DNA of 64,000 bases from Carboxylicivirga sp964602515 (GCA_964602515.1 CAZRRJ010000005.1:1-64000); one strand, 5' to 3'; shown: positions 52,915 to 62,671, counted from the first letter of the stretch. Notes: generated from the letters alone by a model not told the origin. Numbers and translations: made by a program.

Positions 52915-54549
52915 TTAATACCCGGGATTTTGCTCAATTAAGCCACCAGTATTATCTACTTCGCTTTGCGGTATTGGAAAGAATATATTTTTAGGCATCT
53001 GTAAGTTTGTTGCTTTAAAAATAGGCTCTCCCGAATCGGTTACCGTAACTGATCCGTCTGCTTCCTTAGTTAATGCTGCTTTTACTTTGTATCCATCAAT
53101 TTTTAGTTCTTTCTCTAACCTGCCTGTACGCACAAGATCATGAAAACGATGGCCTTCTGCACAAAGTTCCACCCTGCGCTCTTGATAAATAGCATCTAGC
53201 AAATCTTCTCCTGTTGCCGTTACATCGGGTAAAACAGCATCATTCCCTTCACGTGCTCTTTCTCTCACATAGTTAACATATGTTCTGGCTGTTGCTTCAT
53301 CTCCTGTTTGGAAACAAGCCTCTGCATACAATAAGTAAATATCTGCCAAACGTATAATACGCTCATTAATTGGTGAATTACGAAAATCACCTAAGCTTTT
53401 ATATTGCGCTCTTGATAGATAGTGCTTGTAATTGCTAAAACCTGTCAAATCCTCATTAACAACCGGAATTACTTCATTTCCGTCGGCATCCTCATATTTC
53501 CACTCTTCACCAAAGGTTAATGAATTCATAAGGGATTGATCACGACGCGGGTCACCATCCTCAAAAGCTAAATACAAGTCATAGGTTGCCTGGTAACGGC
53601 CATAAGGGTCAGCAGCTCCTAACCATGGCATATTCAGGAATGTTGTAAAATTACCATTATTGGTAAAAGCTCCATCATCAAGAGGCGAATCATAGAACTG
53701 AACTTCAAAGATTGACCCGATGCCATTTTCGCCTTGTTCAGTAAAAATATCATGGTATGAACCTCTGTATAAATCATAATTGAGTTTAAACAATTCTTCT
53801 GCATATTTTTTGGCATCAGCCCACTTGCTATCATCATAAAACGACTGACCCGAATAACCTGAACTGGCTTGTGTTACACATGCTTTTACAAGCAAGCCAT
53901 AAGCAGCCCCCTTAGTTGCACGTCCTACTTCCTCAATATCTTCGTAGTACGATTTCTCAGGAAGGTCAGCAACAGCTTCCAGTAAATCCTTTTCTATTTG
54001 CTCAAACACTTTATCCGCACTTTCTCTTTTCTGATCCAGCTCACCAACCAGCAAAGGCTCTGTTATTAATGGCACATCGCCATACATTTTTACCAGGTCG
54101 TAATAATAATAAGCCCGCATAAACTTAGCTTCTGCCACTACCCTTTTCTGTAGTGCCTTATCTTTAACTCCTGGTATATCAATCCCTTCTACATTTTGCA
54201 GTAGTTTATTGGCAATTAAAATTCCGCGATAATTATAGCGGTAATTATAGGTAAATAAAAAGGCTGTTGCATCAAAGGTGAATTCACGCAATTTTAAATC
54301 TTCACGATCAACAGCATCATCTGTGCTTGAGTTATTTATTGAAGTACGTCCCCAAACATAATGATACTCCCATAAAGGGGCATAACATGCATTGGCTGCT
54401 TTAATTATTTCAGCATCGTTGGAGTAGAAACTGTCTTCTGTTTGCTCTCCTATTTTAACGGTATCCAGATAGTCTTCGCTACAGGCTCCTGCCGCAAAAA
54501 CCATTAAGCCGGCTAATAATATATTTTTGATTTTTTTCATTGTCTTCAT
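52915..54549 (-). CDS. SusD/RagB-family surface nutrient-binding lipoprotein
   Basis: 544 residues with a lipoprotein signal (ILLAGLMVFAAGAC, lipobox Cys about 23). SusD landmarks: the TPR-like helices with MRAYYYYDLVKMYGDVPLITEPL, the AKFMRAYYYY motif, IRLADIYLLYAEACFQTGDEATARTYVNYVRERA and QERRVELCAEGHRFHDLVRTGRL, and FFPIPQSEV close to the C terminus. It caps the SusC channel and captures substrate at the cell surface. It starts 3 bp after the susC stop, so the two are translationally coupled. Confidence 0.96.
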   Translation of the reverse strand: MKTMKKIKNILLAGLMVFAAGACSEDYLDTVKIGEQTEDSFYSNDAEIIKAANACYAPLWEYHYVWGRTSINNSSTDDAVDREDLKLREFTFDATAFLFTYNYRYNYRGILIANKLLQNVEGIDIPGVKDKALQKRVVAEAKFMRAYYYYDLVKMYGDVPLITEPLLVGELDQKRESADKVFEQIEKDLLEAVADLPEKSYYEDIEEVGRATKGAAYGLLVKACVTQASSGYSGQSFYDDSKWADAKKYAEELFKLNYDLYRGSYHDIFTEQGENGIGSIFEVQFYDSPLDDGAFTNNGNFTTFLNMPWLGAADPYGRYQATYDLYLAFEDGDPRRDQSLMNSLTFGEEWKYEDADGNEVIPVVNEDLTGFSNYKHYLSRAQYKSLGDFRNSPINERIIRLADIYLLYAEACFQTGDEATARTYVNYVRERAREGNDAVLPDVTATGEDLLDAIYQERRVELCAEGHRFHDLVRTGRLEKELKIDGYKVKAALTKEADGSVTVTDSGEPIFKATNLQMPKNIFFPIPQSEVDNTGGLIEQNPGY

Positions 54550-54552
54550 TTA

Positions 54553-57500
54553 TTAGAAAGTTAAACTTGCACCAAATGAGTATGTTCTGGCTTGTGGGTA
54601 AGTACCATAATCAATACCCTGGGTTAAAGAAGCCTGGCTTGAGCTTGAGGCTCCAATCTCAGGGTCCAGTCCCGAATAAGCTGTGAAAGTCAACAGATTT
54701 TGTCCTGAGAAGTACAATCTTAAATTAGACATCCATGGTGTTAGGTCTCTAAATGTATATCCTATTTGCAGGTTTTTAAGTCTCAGGTATGAACCATCTT
54801 CCACATAAAAGTCAGATGCTCTAAGGTTACGCTCAACAGTGGAGGCATTTAATCCAAACATATCGTTTGATCCGTTTTCAGGAGTCCAGTGACTTTTATA
54901 ATCCTCAGCCAAAGCGAAGCGCTTAATATCAGCATAGTTATAATATTTAAAGCCATTAAATATATCGTTCCCCTGTACACCCTGGAAGAACATTGAGAAA
55001 TCAAAGTTTTTAAATTCAAGGTCAATATTAACGCCATAGAATAAATCAGGATTGGGGTTTCCTATCATCACGCGGTCATCACCATCAATAACACCATCCG
55101 GTGCTTCCATTACACCATCATTATCCTTGTCTGTCCACTGGTCTTTAAAGCGGAAATCGCCTGCACCAAGAGGCTCTCCTGATTGTGCTGATGAAGCAAC
55201 CTGTGCATCTGACTGAAATACGCCGTCTGTTTCATAACCATAAAATGATCCGATTGGCAACCCTTCCATTGTGCGCGTTACACTACCTACTAAGCTCACA
55301 CTACCCGCAATAATAGGAATACCACCACCTAAACTTGTTACTTTATTCTTAACATGGGACGCATTCATATTAATATTAAACTTAAGATCGTTGCCTATTT
55401 TGCCCCTGTAGCCTAAATTAATTTCAAATCCTTTATTCTCCACTGAACCGGCATTTACAAAAGGGCTTCCATCGTACCCAGCGTACTGGGCAATGGGAAC
55501 TTCCACTAACATATCCTTTGTTTCTTTAATAAAGTAATCAGCCGATAAGCTGATTTTATCGCGCAAGAAAGCCATATCTACCCCAAAGTTTGTTGATTCC
55601 ACTGTTTCCCACTGTACATCAGGGTTAGCCATTTTAACAGGTGCAGTACCTGCATGTTCCTTATCACTTAAAACATAACTGTATTCAACACGCGCATCTT
55701 TACTTTGTACTGTTGAAGTAAACGAATACGGGTCGATATTGGCATTGCCTACAAGCCCCCATCCGGCTCTTATTTTTAAACGGTTCACAACATCTTCCGA
55801 CAACCAGTCCATAAAAGGCTCGTTACGTAATTTCCATCCTAACGACATGGAGGGGAAACTACCAAAGCGTTTATTCAGACCGAATACAGACGATCCATCA
55901 CGGCGGAAAGATGTTGTTAAAAAATATTTGCCTGCATAATTGTAATTCATCCTTGCTAAATAGGAGTACATACGGATATCTGTTCCGGAATTGGAGGCAT
56001 TTGTACTTTCAATATCGGTTGATGCGGAAATATATTGTAATTCGTCATCGTCATTTGGCACATTGTTACGTGATGCCTGTAAATATTCATACTTGGTTTG
56101 TTCTGCTGTAAAACCACCCAAAAGGGTTACATTATGCTTATCTTTCTCAATAAGGTAGGTGATTGTATTTTCGCTCAGTACACCATTTGAGTCGCTGGTT
56201 GTTTTTGATATGTTATTAACTGCTCTTATTTCTGCACCGTAATCATATGCCGGCAAATAGGTTTTGTCTTTATCTCTTCTTAAGTTTAAACTTAAAGCGG
56301 TTTTTAAGAACAGGTTTTTAAGGGGTTCAACCTGTAAGTAGGTATTGGCCAGTACGGATAATTCTTTATCGTTATTAACATCCCTGTTGACTTGTGCCAC
56401 TGGATTAAATAAATCAGAATATGGTGTGGATGCATACTCACCGTCAGCCTGGTAAACAGGTGTTACAGGATCCATGCGTTGTGCCAAAGTAAGAATACCA
56501 TTCCTTGAACTACTGCTTACCTGGTCGTTAGTAGAATGAGACAGGGCCACATTAAAACCGGTTTTCCACCTGTTTCCTATTGAGTAGTTATTATTAATAC
56601 GTGCATTCAGCCTTTCATACAAGGAGTTAAGAACAATTCCTTCATTTTTAAAGTAGCCAATACTAATTAAAGAGTTGGATTTTTCATTTCCGCGCGATAT
56701 GGTTGCATTGGCTTTATATATTTTACCAAGGCGTGTAACTTCATCAAACCAATCTGTTGTATGGTTTGTATCATCGGAAGGGAAAACCAGGTTTAAAGGT
56801 TTATAAGCACTGGATCCTGTAAATGCAGCTGCGTTGTTTTGTGCTTTATTATAAGTTTCTAACCAATCTTTTGAGTTCATGAGATCCGGCTCTTTCCATG
56901 CCTGCTGAATACCACTCATTAGCTCCACTTGAACCTTTACATCTTCTGTTGAACCTGTTTTAGTGCTAATTAAAACAACCCCATTGGCTCCCCTAGAACC
57001 ATATATAGCAGTTGCTGAGGCATCTTTTAACACTTCCATATTGGCAATATCACTCGGGTTAATATGCTCAATGCTGCTTAAGAAAATACCATCAACCACA
57101 TATAACGGAGAGGAGTTATTAACCGTTCCTGTACCACGAACACGAACAGACAAGCCGGCACCCGGCGCACCTGAAGTTTCTGTTACCATTACACCAGACG
57201 CACGCCCCTGTAGCATTGATGCGGCACTGGCCACTGGCTGACTCTCCAGTACTTCTGTATTTACACTTGCAACTGCCCCGGTAATATCACTCTTTTTCTG
57301 AACACCGTAACCTACAGCTACCACTTCATCAAGGCCAATGTAGTCATTCACAAGGCTGGTATTAATAGTTGTTTGACTGCCAACTACAATTTCCTGTGTT
57401 TTCATTCCTACAAACTGGAAAACAAAGGTAACGCCCTCATTAGCCTGTAAGGTGTATTTACCATCAAAATCCGTAATGGTTCCCCGGGTGGGATCGGATT

Positions 57501-57630
57501 TCCAAAATACGTTAACACCGGGAATAGCTTCACCGGCCTCGTCAACAACCTTACCAGATATGGTTGCCTGACCAAAGCTTAACTGGACCATAGCCAGTAA
57601 AAGCCCTAATACAAAAAAAGTCTTTTTCAT
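54553..57630 (-). CDS. SusC/RagA-family TonB-dependent outer-membrane transporter
   Basis: About 1025 residues from the ATG at 57630 (an upstream in-frame ATG is less likely). Signal peptide FFVLGLLLAMVQLSFGQ. Then the carboxypeptidase-regulatory-like domain (ISGKVVDEAGEAIPGVNVFWK, GTITDFDGKYTLQANEG), the TonB box/plug region (VVAVGYGVQKKSDITGAVASV, LQGRASGVMVT, VRVRGTGTVNNSSPLYVVDGIFL, VLKDASATAIYGSRGANGVVLI) and a 22-strand barrel ending in YSFGASLTF. It pairs with SusD to import an oligomer too large for porins. The adjacent NamZ, NlpC/P60 and epimerase genes suggest muropeptides as cargo. Confidence 0.97.
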   Translation of the reverse strand: MKKTFFVLGLLLAMVQLSFGQATISGKVVDEAGEAIPGVNVFWKSDPTRGTITDFDGKYTLQANEGVTFVFQFVGMKTQEIVVGSQTTINTSLVNDYIGLDEVVAVGYGVQKKSDITGAVASVNTEVLESQPVASAASMLQGRASGVMVTETSGAPGAGLSVRVRGTGTVNNSSPLYVVDGIFLSSIEHINPSDIANMEVLKDASATAIYGSRGANGVVLISTKTGSTEDVKVQVELMSGIQQAWKEPDLMNSKDWLETYNKAQNNAAAFTGSSAYKPLNLVFPSDDTNHTTDWFDEVTRLGKIYKANATISRGNEKSNSLISIGYFKNEGIVLNSLYERLNARINNNYSIGNRWKTGFNVALSHSTNDQVSSSSRNGILTLAQRMDPVTPVYQADGEYASTPYSDLFNPVAQVNRDVNNDKELSVLANTYLQVEPLKNLFLKTALSLNLRRDKDKTYLPAYDYGAEIRAVNNISKTTSDSNGVLSENTITYLIEKDKHNVTLLGGFTAEQTKYEYLQASRNNVPNDDDELQYISASTDIESTNASNSGTDIRMYSYLARMNYNYAGKYFLTTSFRRDGSSVFGLNKRFGSFPSMSLGWKLRNEPFMDWLSEDVVNRLKIRAGWGLVGNANIDPYSFTSTVQSKDARVEYSYVLSDKEHAGTAPVKMANPDVQWETVESTNFGVDMAFLRDKISLSADYFIKETKDMLVEVPIAQYAGYDGSPFVNAGSVENKGFEINLGYRGKIGNDLKFNINMNASHVKNKVTSLGGGIPIIAGSVSLVGSVTRTMEGLPIGSFYGYETDGVFQSDAQVASSAQSGEPLGAGDFRFKDQWTDKDNDGVMEAPDGVIDGDDRVMIGNPNPDLFYGVNIDLEFKNFDFSMFFQGVQGNDIFNGFKYYNYADIKRFALAEDYKSHWTPENGSNDMFGLNASTVERNLRASDFYVEDGSYLRLKNLQIGYTFRDLTPWMSNLRLYFSGQNLLTFTAYSGLDPEIGASSSSQASLTQGIDYGTYPQARTYSFGASLTF

Positions 57631-57746
57631 AGATGTTGTTAATTTAAAAGTGAATTCAATCATTTCATTTAAAAAAAATTAAGTAGCTGATTTGTAATTA
57701 TTTATTAATCAAACCAAATGGGACTTTTATATTTCCGTTGCATTAA

Positions 57747-58889
57747 TCAAAGTGGAATAACTCCAATTCCATATTTATCATTTAGCGTTACTTTACCATC
57801 AATAACCTTAACACCATCAAACACATCATTTGATATAAGCAGGTTACCATCCAGGTCAGCCCAATCAACAAGAGGAGATAGTTGTGAGGCTGCTGATATG
57901 GCACATGATGTAGCTGTCATACAACCAATCATCACTTTCATATTCATTGCCCTGGCAAGGGTCATCATCTTACGGGCTGCTCTTAATCCACCACATTTCA
58001 TCAGTTTAATATTGATACCTGAATACACACCGTTTAAGGGTAATACATCGCTAAAGGTTTGCAAAGCTTCATCAGCAATTGTTGGCAGCGGACTATTCTC
58101 CGTCAACCAGGCCATATCATCAATGCTTGCTTTTGCCCTGGGCATTGGCTGTTCAACAAAAACAACCCCTTGTTCTTTTAACCAATGGATTAAGTCCAGT
58201 GCTTCATATTTATCTTTCCAGCCCTGATTAACATCAACACATAAGGGTTTATCTGTTACCGAGCGGATTGTAGCGATCATTTCTTTATCATTTCCCCTGC
58301 CCAGCTTTACTTTTAATATGTTGTACGGCGCTGCCTCTCTTACTTTTTCCATTACAACCTCAGGTGTATCAATGCCAATGGTAAAACTTGTATGAGGTGT
58401 TTTAAGCGGATCTAATCCCCATAATTTATACAATGGTTGTTGCAGCAGTTTACCCAATAAATCGTGTAAAGCAATATCAATAGCTGCTTTAGCTGCATAG
58501 TTACCCGTTGCAATATGATCTACATAGTCTAAAATATCCTCTGATAAAAAGGGACTTGCAAACTGTTCCAGGTTAACCCGGGTAAAAAATTTAGCAGCTG
58601 TTTCATGCGTTTCACCCAAATATGGTGGCATAGCTGCTTCTCCATACCCCTTAATACCCTCGTACTCTACCTCAACTAACATTACCGGCGTAGTAGTACG
58701 CGAATTTGATGCAATTGTGAAGGTATGCTTCAGTTGTAAATCATATGGTTTAAAGCGTAACTTCATTTTTGCATTTGACATTTTTCCTTTTTTAATATTT
58801 GATGGTTTACAGGAGCTCAATTGCGAACCCAATAATGCTGCACCTGCAAGTAACCCACTATGCCTAATAAATTGTCTTCTGTTTTTCAT
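57747..58889 (-). CDS. Tat-exported L-Ala-D/L-Glu (dipeptide) epimerase
   Basis: About 380 residues from the ATG at 58889. The N terminus NRRQFIRHSGLLAGAALLGSQLSSC is a twin-arginine signal with a lipobox Cys, so the enzyme is exported folded and probably lipid-anchored. The enolase-superfamily core shows the cap GYGEAAMPPYLGET, the Lys pair in LKVKLG, the metal ligands in CVDVNQ, FVEQP and TIADEA, and the second Lys in GINIKLMKCGG. This layout matches dipeptide epimerases that turn L-Ala-D-Glu from murein into L-Ala-L-Glu. Exact substrate is inferred. Export is unusual, since YcjG-type enzymes are cytosolic. Confidence 0.87.
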   Translation of the reverse strand: MKNRRQFIRHSGLLAGAALLGSQLSSCKPSNIKKGKMSNAKMKLRFKPYDLQLKHTFTIASNSRTTTPVMLVEVEYEGIKGYGEAAMPPYLGETHETAAKFFTRVNLEQFASPFLSEDILDYVDHIATGNYAAKAAIDIALHDLLGKLLQQPLYKLWGLDPLKTPHTSFTIGIDTPEVVMEKVREAAPYNILKVKLGRGNDKEMIATIRSVTDKPLCVDVNQGWKDKYEALDLIHWLKEQGVVFVEQPMPRAKASIDDMAWLTENSPLPTIADEALQTFSDVLPLNGVYSGINIKLMKCGGLRAARKMMTLARAMNMKVMIGCMTATSCAISAASQLSPLVDWADLDGNLLISNDVFDGVKVIDGKVTLNDKYGIGVIPL

Positions 58890-59018
58890 CTGTTTAATAT
58901 TTACCTTCATCTGCCTGGTTGAACTCTTAATGAATTTTAATTTCCAATTAATTATCAAGGTTTGTTGGTGCATTTCAAGAATGCTAAAAATTCATGTTCA
59001 GTTCATAAATGCCACTGC

Positions 59019-60185
59019 CTAATTATTTATTTCCGGTTGAACATACCATGGGTGCTCTTGTACCGAAACCAATCCTTCTGAGCTAGGCTGGCCAATATAG
59101 CGCTGTGCGCCCAACCATGTGCTTGAACGGTAATCATTGTAATTATCCCGTGATGTATCCAGGCTGTTAATTTTCACTCTTCCTGAAGCATGTATATATT
59201 CTGTATCGCCAATATACATTCCAACATGCGTTACTTTGCGGGGTGCTTTACGGCCAAAAAACACCAGATCGCCCACCTTTAATTGTTCAATCTCCAAATC
59301 AACAGCTTGTCCATAGTTAATTTGTTGTGATGCATCTCTGGCGAGGATATATCCGTTAATAAAATAAATACTTTTCATAAATCCAGAACAGTCAACTGCT
59401 TTGCCTGAGGTTCCGCCCCACAAGTAAGGCAATCCCATAAACCGTTTTGATGTATCAAAAAGTTGATCCGCATTCAAGTCTATGTTTTCGAGCCAGGTGT
59501 TAAATTCCTTAATATATATTGTATTAATAAATCCTGTTCGTCCATCAGGTAAAGTTATTTGTGCCTTATTTCCATTGATGTTATTGAGCTTTAAAATACT
59601 TCCGGTTAACAAATCACTAATGCGCTCACCCTTTGCATTGTTCAACCAGGTATCTGTTGTAATAACAGCTCTCAAACTTTTTCTCCATTGGTTTAATTCC
59701 CTTTGGTTAATAAAGTGCAGCGATGCGTTATTGGTCCATGCAATATATTTATCCGGTGATTGAATTAAACTCCAGCTTTCTTCTTTTTTCAAAACCTTAA
59801 GGGGCGTACCAAGAATGGTTTGTGAAACAAGTTGTGCTTCATGCTTTGGCTTATCTCTCAAATTGGCAACACTTAAGGTTGTAATGGCCCATTGTGTTTC
59901 CAGTTCTTTAGCTGGTAATACTATAATGCTATCTACTATAGCTGGGGCTGTTTTTTTTAAGGAAACCAGTAAATCTTTTTTAGCTTCTGCAATTGTTGTT
60001 TCACCTTTTACTACTAAAACACCAGGTTTTTGAATTAGGGTAATATCAAAAAGTGCAACACGATTGTCTGGAATCCATTTATGTTTTATACGCTCCAGCT
60101 CTTTTGCACTTTCTTTTATATTGTTATTGCAGCCCATAGCAAGCATTACAGAAGCAATAAATAGCAATTGAAGGGTCTTTCTCAT
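59019..60185 (-). CDS. SH3b-NlpC/P60 cell-wall peptidase lipoprotein
   Basis: 388 residues with a lipoprotein signal (LLFIASVMLAMGC). Two SH3b-like domains (about 95-240; e.g. VANLRDKPKHEAQLVSQTILGTPLKVLKKEESWSLIQSPD) precede the NlpC/P60 domain. The catalytic Cys is in AVDCSGFM, with GLPYLWGG before it, and the His in RKVTHVGMYIGD. It resembles the gamma-D-glutamyl-L-diamino acid (DPP VI-type) endopeptidases, which cut the murein stem peptide after D-Glu and release L-Ala-D-Glu. That product is the substrate of the epimerase encoded next. Confidence 0.92.
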   Translation of the reverse strand: MRKTLQLLFIASVMLAMGCNNNIKESAKELERIKHKWIPDNRVALFDITLIQKPGVLVVKGETTIAEAKKDLLVSLKKTAPAIVDSIIVLPAKELETQWAITTLSVANLRDKPKHEAQLVSQTILGTPLKVLKKEESWSLIQSPDKYIAWTNNASLHFINQRELNQWRKSLRAVITTDTWLNNAKGERISDLLTGSILKLNNINGNKAQITLPDGRTGFINTIYIKEFNTWLENIDLNADQLFDTSKRFMGLPYLWGGTSGKAVDCSGFMKSIYFINGYILARDASQQINYGQAVDLEIEQLKVGDLVFFGRKAPRKVTHVGMYIGDTEYIHASGRVKINSLDTSRDNYNDYRSSTWLGAQRYIGQPSSEGLVSVQEHPWYVQPEINN

Positions 60186-60218
60186 GTTTTAGTATGTTGT
60201 ATTACATCTTACACATGT

Positions 60219-60248
60219 CAAAATTAAATATTGTTTTAACAAATGCAA
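60219..60248 (-). promoter_or_regulatory. Promoter of the NlpC/P60-epimerase operon
   Basis: On the minus strand TTG (60248-60246) is followed by a 19-bp spacer and TAATTTTG (60226-60219), a full Bacteroidota -33/-7 match 33 nt before the start codon. Confidence 0.6.
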
Positions 60249-60610
60249 ACAATTTTTGTATATTTTATAACATATATGACATATTAATGAAACCTTATTC
60301 TATGCATCAGGAATATACTTAATAACAATAACTTAGAAATAGTATGTACACTCCAGGAGCTAAATCAGTTTTGATAATTAAGGATGAGATACCAGGTTTC
60401 AGGCTTAAATCATATGGTAAAGAATAAGCTTATTTATTTTTGTTACCGTATTTTATTAATTCAGGTGTTAATTGTATAAATGTTCGCTTCTATGCGATAT
60501 TAGAATACACACAGAAACTCAAAGACGTTAAGTATTTTTTTGGTTTGACTATAAATAACTCTGTAACATTGCACCTTTGTGTTGCCTTTTAAATAACTTG
60601 GCATTGTTAA

Positions 60611-60640
60611 TTGAAAAGTTCAAATTTGAACCTATATTTG
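60611..60640 (+). promoter_or_regulatory. namZ promoter with a 14-bp palindrome between -33 and -7
   Basis: TTG at 60611-60613, a 19-bp spacer and TATATTTG at 60633-60640 match the Bacteroidota consensus. A perfect palindrome GTTCAAATTTGAAC (60618-60631) fills the spacer and would be a natural operator for a repressor. Confidence 0.65.
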
Positions 60641-60713
60641 TATTACATATTACAAACACGGAATTTTTCATTGTTTTTTTAATTAGCAATGCATATTAAA
60701 TACCATATTAAAA

Positions 60714-61946
60714 ATGAAACGGATACAAATTTTTGCCATACTTATCTTTAGTTTTCCTATTATCTGGAGTCAGAATGTTAAAACAGGAATAGAAGTATTA
60801 CAGGAAAATAACTTCAAATGCCTTAAAAATAAAAATGTGGGTTTAATCACTAACCCAACAGGTGTTAACAGTGAACTGGAATCAACTGTTGACATTCTTT
60901 TTAATGCACCTGAAGTTAACTTAACAGCACTTTACGCACCTGAGCATGGTGTACGTGGCGATTATTTAGCTGGTGAACATGTTAAGTTCTTTACCGACCC
61001 TAAAACAAACCTTCCTGTTTACAGCTTACATGGTAAAAATAAAAAGCCGAAGCCCGAAATGCTAAAAGGTATAGATGTACTGGTTTATGATATACAGGAT
61101 ATTGGTTCACGATCTTATACCTATATAAGTACCCTTGGCCTGGCAATGGAAGCAGCAGCTGAAAACAACATTACAATGGTGGTACTTGACCGCCCCAACC
61201 CCCTTGGTGGCGAAAAAATGGAGGGGATCATTACTGAACCCGGGTTTATTTCATTTGTAAGCCAGTTTCCAATACCTTATGTACACGGTTTAACCGTTGG
61301 AGAATTAGCCCGCTTTTTAAATGAAGAAATGCTTTTAAAAAATGGCGTACAGTGTGAGCTGGAAGTAATTGCCATGCATGGTTGGAGGCGCACTATGACC
61401 TTTGAAGATACAGGCTTGCCATGGGTGATGTCGTCCCCTCATATTCCACATGCCCATTCCTCCTGCTTTTACCCTGTAAGTGGTATTTTGGGTGAGTTAT
61501 ATGTTTATAATATTGGAGTTGGATATACTTTACCATTTCAGCTTTTTGCTGCTGAATGGATTAATGCAGATAGTTTAGCCACTAAGCTTAATGCTCTTGG
61601 TATTAAAGGCATCACATTTCGCCCCGTTCACTTTAAACCATATTACAGTGTATCAAAAGGAAATATGGTACATGGTGTACAAGTACATTTTACAGATTAC
61701 AGCAAAGCCCCTCTTTCGCTTATCCAATTCTATGTTCTCCAGGAATCATATAAATTATGGCCTACACATAATGTATTTGAGTTGTGTACAGAATCCCGTA
61801 TCAGTATGTTTGATAAGGTGTGTGGAAGCGATAAGGTAAGGCTGGCATTTACAAAACGCTGGATGGTTGAAGATATTGAAAAAATGTGGTACAAAGATAT
61901 AGAAGGGTTTAAGAAAAAAGCGGGTAAATATATGTTGTACCAATAA
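60714..61946 (+). CDS. namZ: NamZ-type exo-beta-N-acetylmuramidase (DUF1343, GH171)
   Basis: Removes terminal MurNAc from the non-reducing end of murein chains. 410 residues with a signal peptide (IQIFAILIFSFPIIWSQ), so it works in the periplasm. DUF1343 landmarks: LKNKNVGLITNPTGVNSEL, LYAPEHGVRGDYLAGEHV, PVYSLHGKNKKP, IDVLVYDIQDIGSRSYTYISTLGLAMEAA, VVLDRPNPLGGEKMEGIITEP, FVSQFPIPYVHGLTVGELARFLNEE and FRPVHFKPYYS. Characterised members of the family (for instance in Bacillus and Tannerella) are exo-muramidases. It is divergent from the NlpC/P60-epimerase-SusCD genes, which supports a peptidoglycan role. Confidence 0.92.
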   Translation: MKRIQIFAILIFSFPIIWSQNVKTGIEVLQENNFKCLKNKNVGLITNPTGVNSELESTVDILFNAPEVNLTALYAPEHGVRGDYLAGEHVKFFTDPKTNLPVYSLHGKNKKPKPEMLKGIDVLVYDIQDIGSRSYTYISTLGLAMEAAAENNITMVVLDRPNPLGGEKMEGIITEPGFISFVSQFPIPYVHGLTVGELARFLNEEMLLKNGVQCELEVIAMHGWRRTMTFEDTGLPWVMSSPHIPHAHSSCFYPVSGILGELYVYNIGVGYTLPFQLFAAEWINADSLATKLNALGIKGITFRPVHFKPYYSVSKGNMVHGVQVHFTDYSKAPLSLIQFYVLQESYKLWPTHNVFELCTESRISMFDKVCGSDKVRLAFTKRWMVEDIEKMWYKDIEGFKKKAGKYMLYQ

Positions 61947-61986
61947 GATTAGAGGAAGAAACCAATGTGTATTAAATTTACCTGTA

Positions 61987-62560
61987 ATGGCTTATTTTAT
62001 CTCTAACAGTACCGGGAGATTAGTTTGTATACTGGAATGCAAACTTGACCAGGAAACTTTTGCTCGCTATGAACAGGAGTTAAAGAATTACTAGCGTGTT
62101 AACGAGCAGAAGAAAAGCGACAGCAATAAAATTTATAGTTTACACGAACCCGATACAGCCTGTACTGCAAAAGGAAAGGCTCATAAGAAATTTGAATTTG
62201 GTTCAAAAGTATCTTTTGCTGTTGTGCCTAAAGTAGATATTATAGTTGGCATTAAAAATTTCGATGGTAATCCTAATAATACATCAACCTTAAAGCCAGC
62301 ATTGAAAAATGTCAAAAAGGTGAGCAAGGTTAAATTTAAAAATGCCATTGTTGACAGAGCTTATAATAGAAAAAAACTGTGGCACAATATATAGTCACGC
62401 CCAAGCCTCCATCCTCAAGGTAGCCTTACAGCAAAAACACAATGCGAAAGAAGAGCTTCTTTGGCTTAAAATATTACTGGAAATACACTTCAAAACTTAT
62501 CGCATATCTCCAGTAATTATTAGTTTGAAGGAATTAACTAACTATTTATATAAGAGATAG
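61987..62560 (+). pseudogene. Broken IS5/IS1182-type transposase
   Basis: A single frame from 61987 has one in-frame TAG at 62092 and stops at 62392. It reads GRLVCILECKLDQETFARYEQ, then after the stop RVNEQKKSDSNKIYSLHEPD, AKGKAHKKFEFGSKVSFA, NTSTLKPALKNV and AIVDRAYNRKK. These are typical of the 3' half of Bacteroidota IS5/IS1182-like transposases, including a catalytic Asp in VDRAY. The rest continues in another frame (VTPKPPSSR, PYSKNTMRKKS), and the third catalytic residue and the C terminus are lost. The 5' half is absent. Not functional. Confidence 0.8.
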
Positions 62561-62671
62561 TCTTATAAGTGGTTTATAGTTTCATGTAACTTATAAATTG
62601 TAAGAGATGCAAAATGCATATCAGAAAATTTACCACAGGTCACTGCGAAAACTAAGTTTTAAGCTAGTACT

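Larger units (their letters stand above)
60186..60713. other. Divergent intergenic region NlpC/P60 / namZ
   Basis: About 530 bp with promoters on both sides (annotated separately) and no open frame of note. The middle, 60260-60560, is plain AT-rich sequence. Confidence 0.5.
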
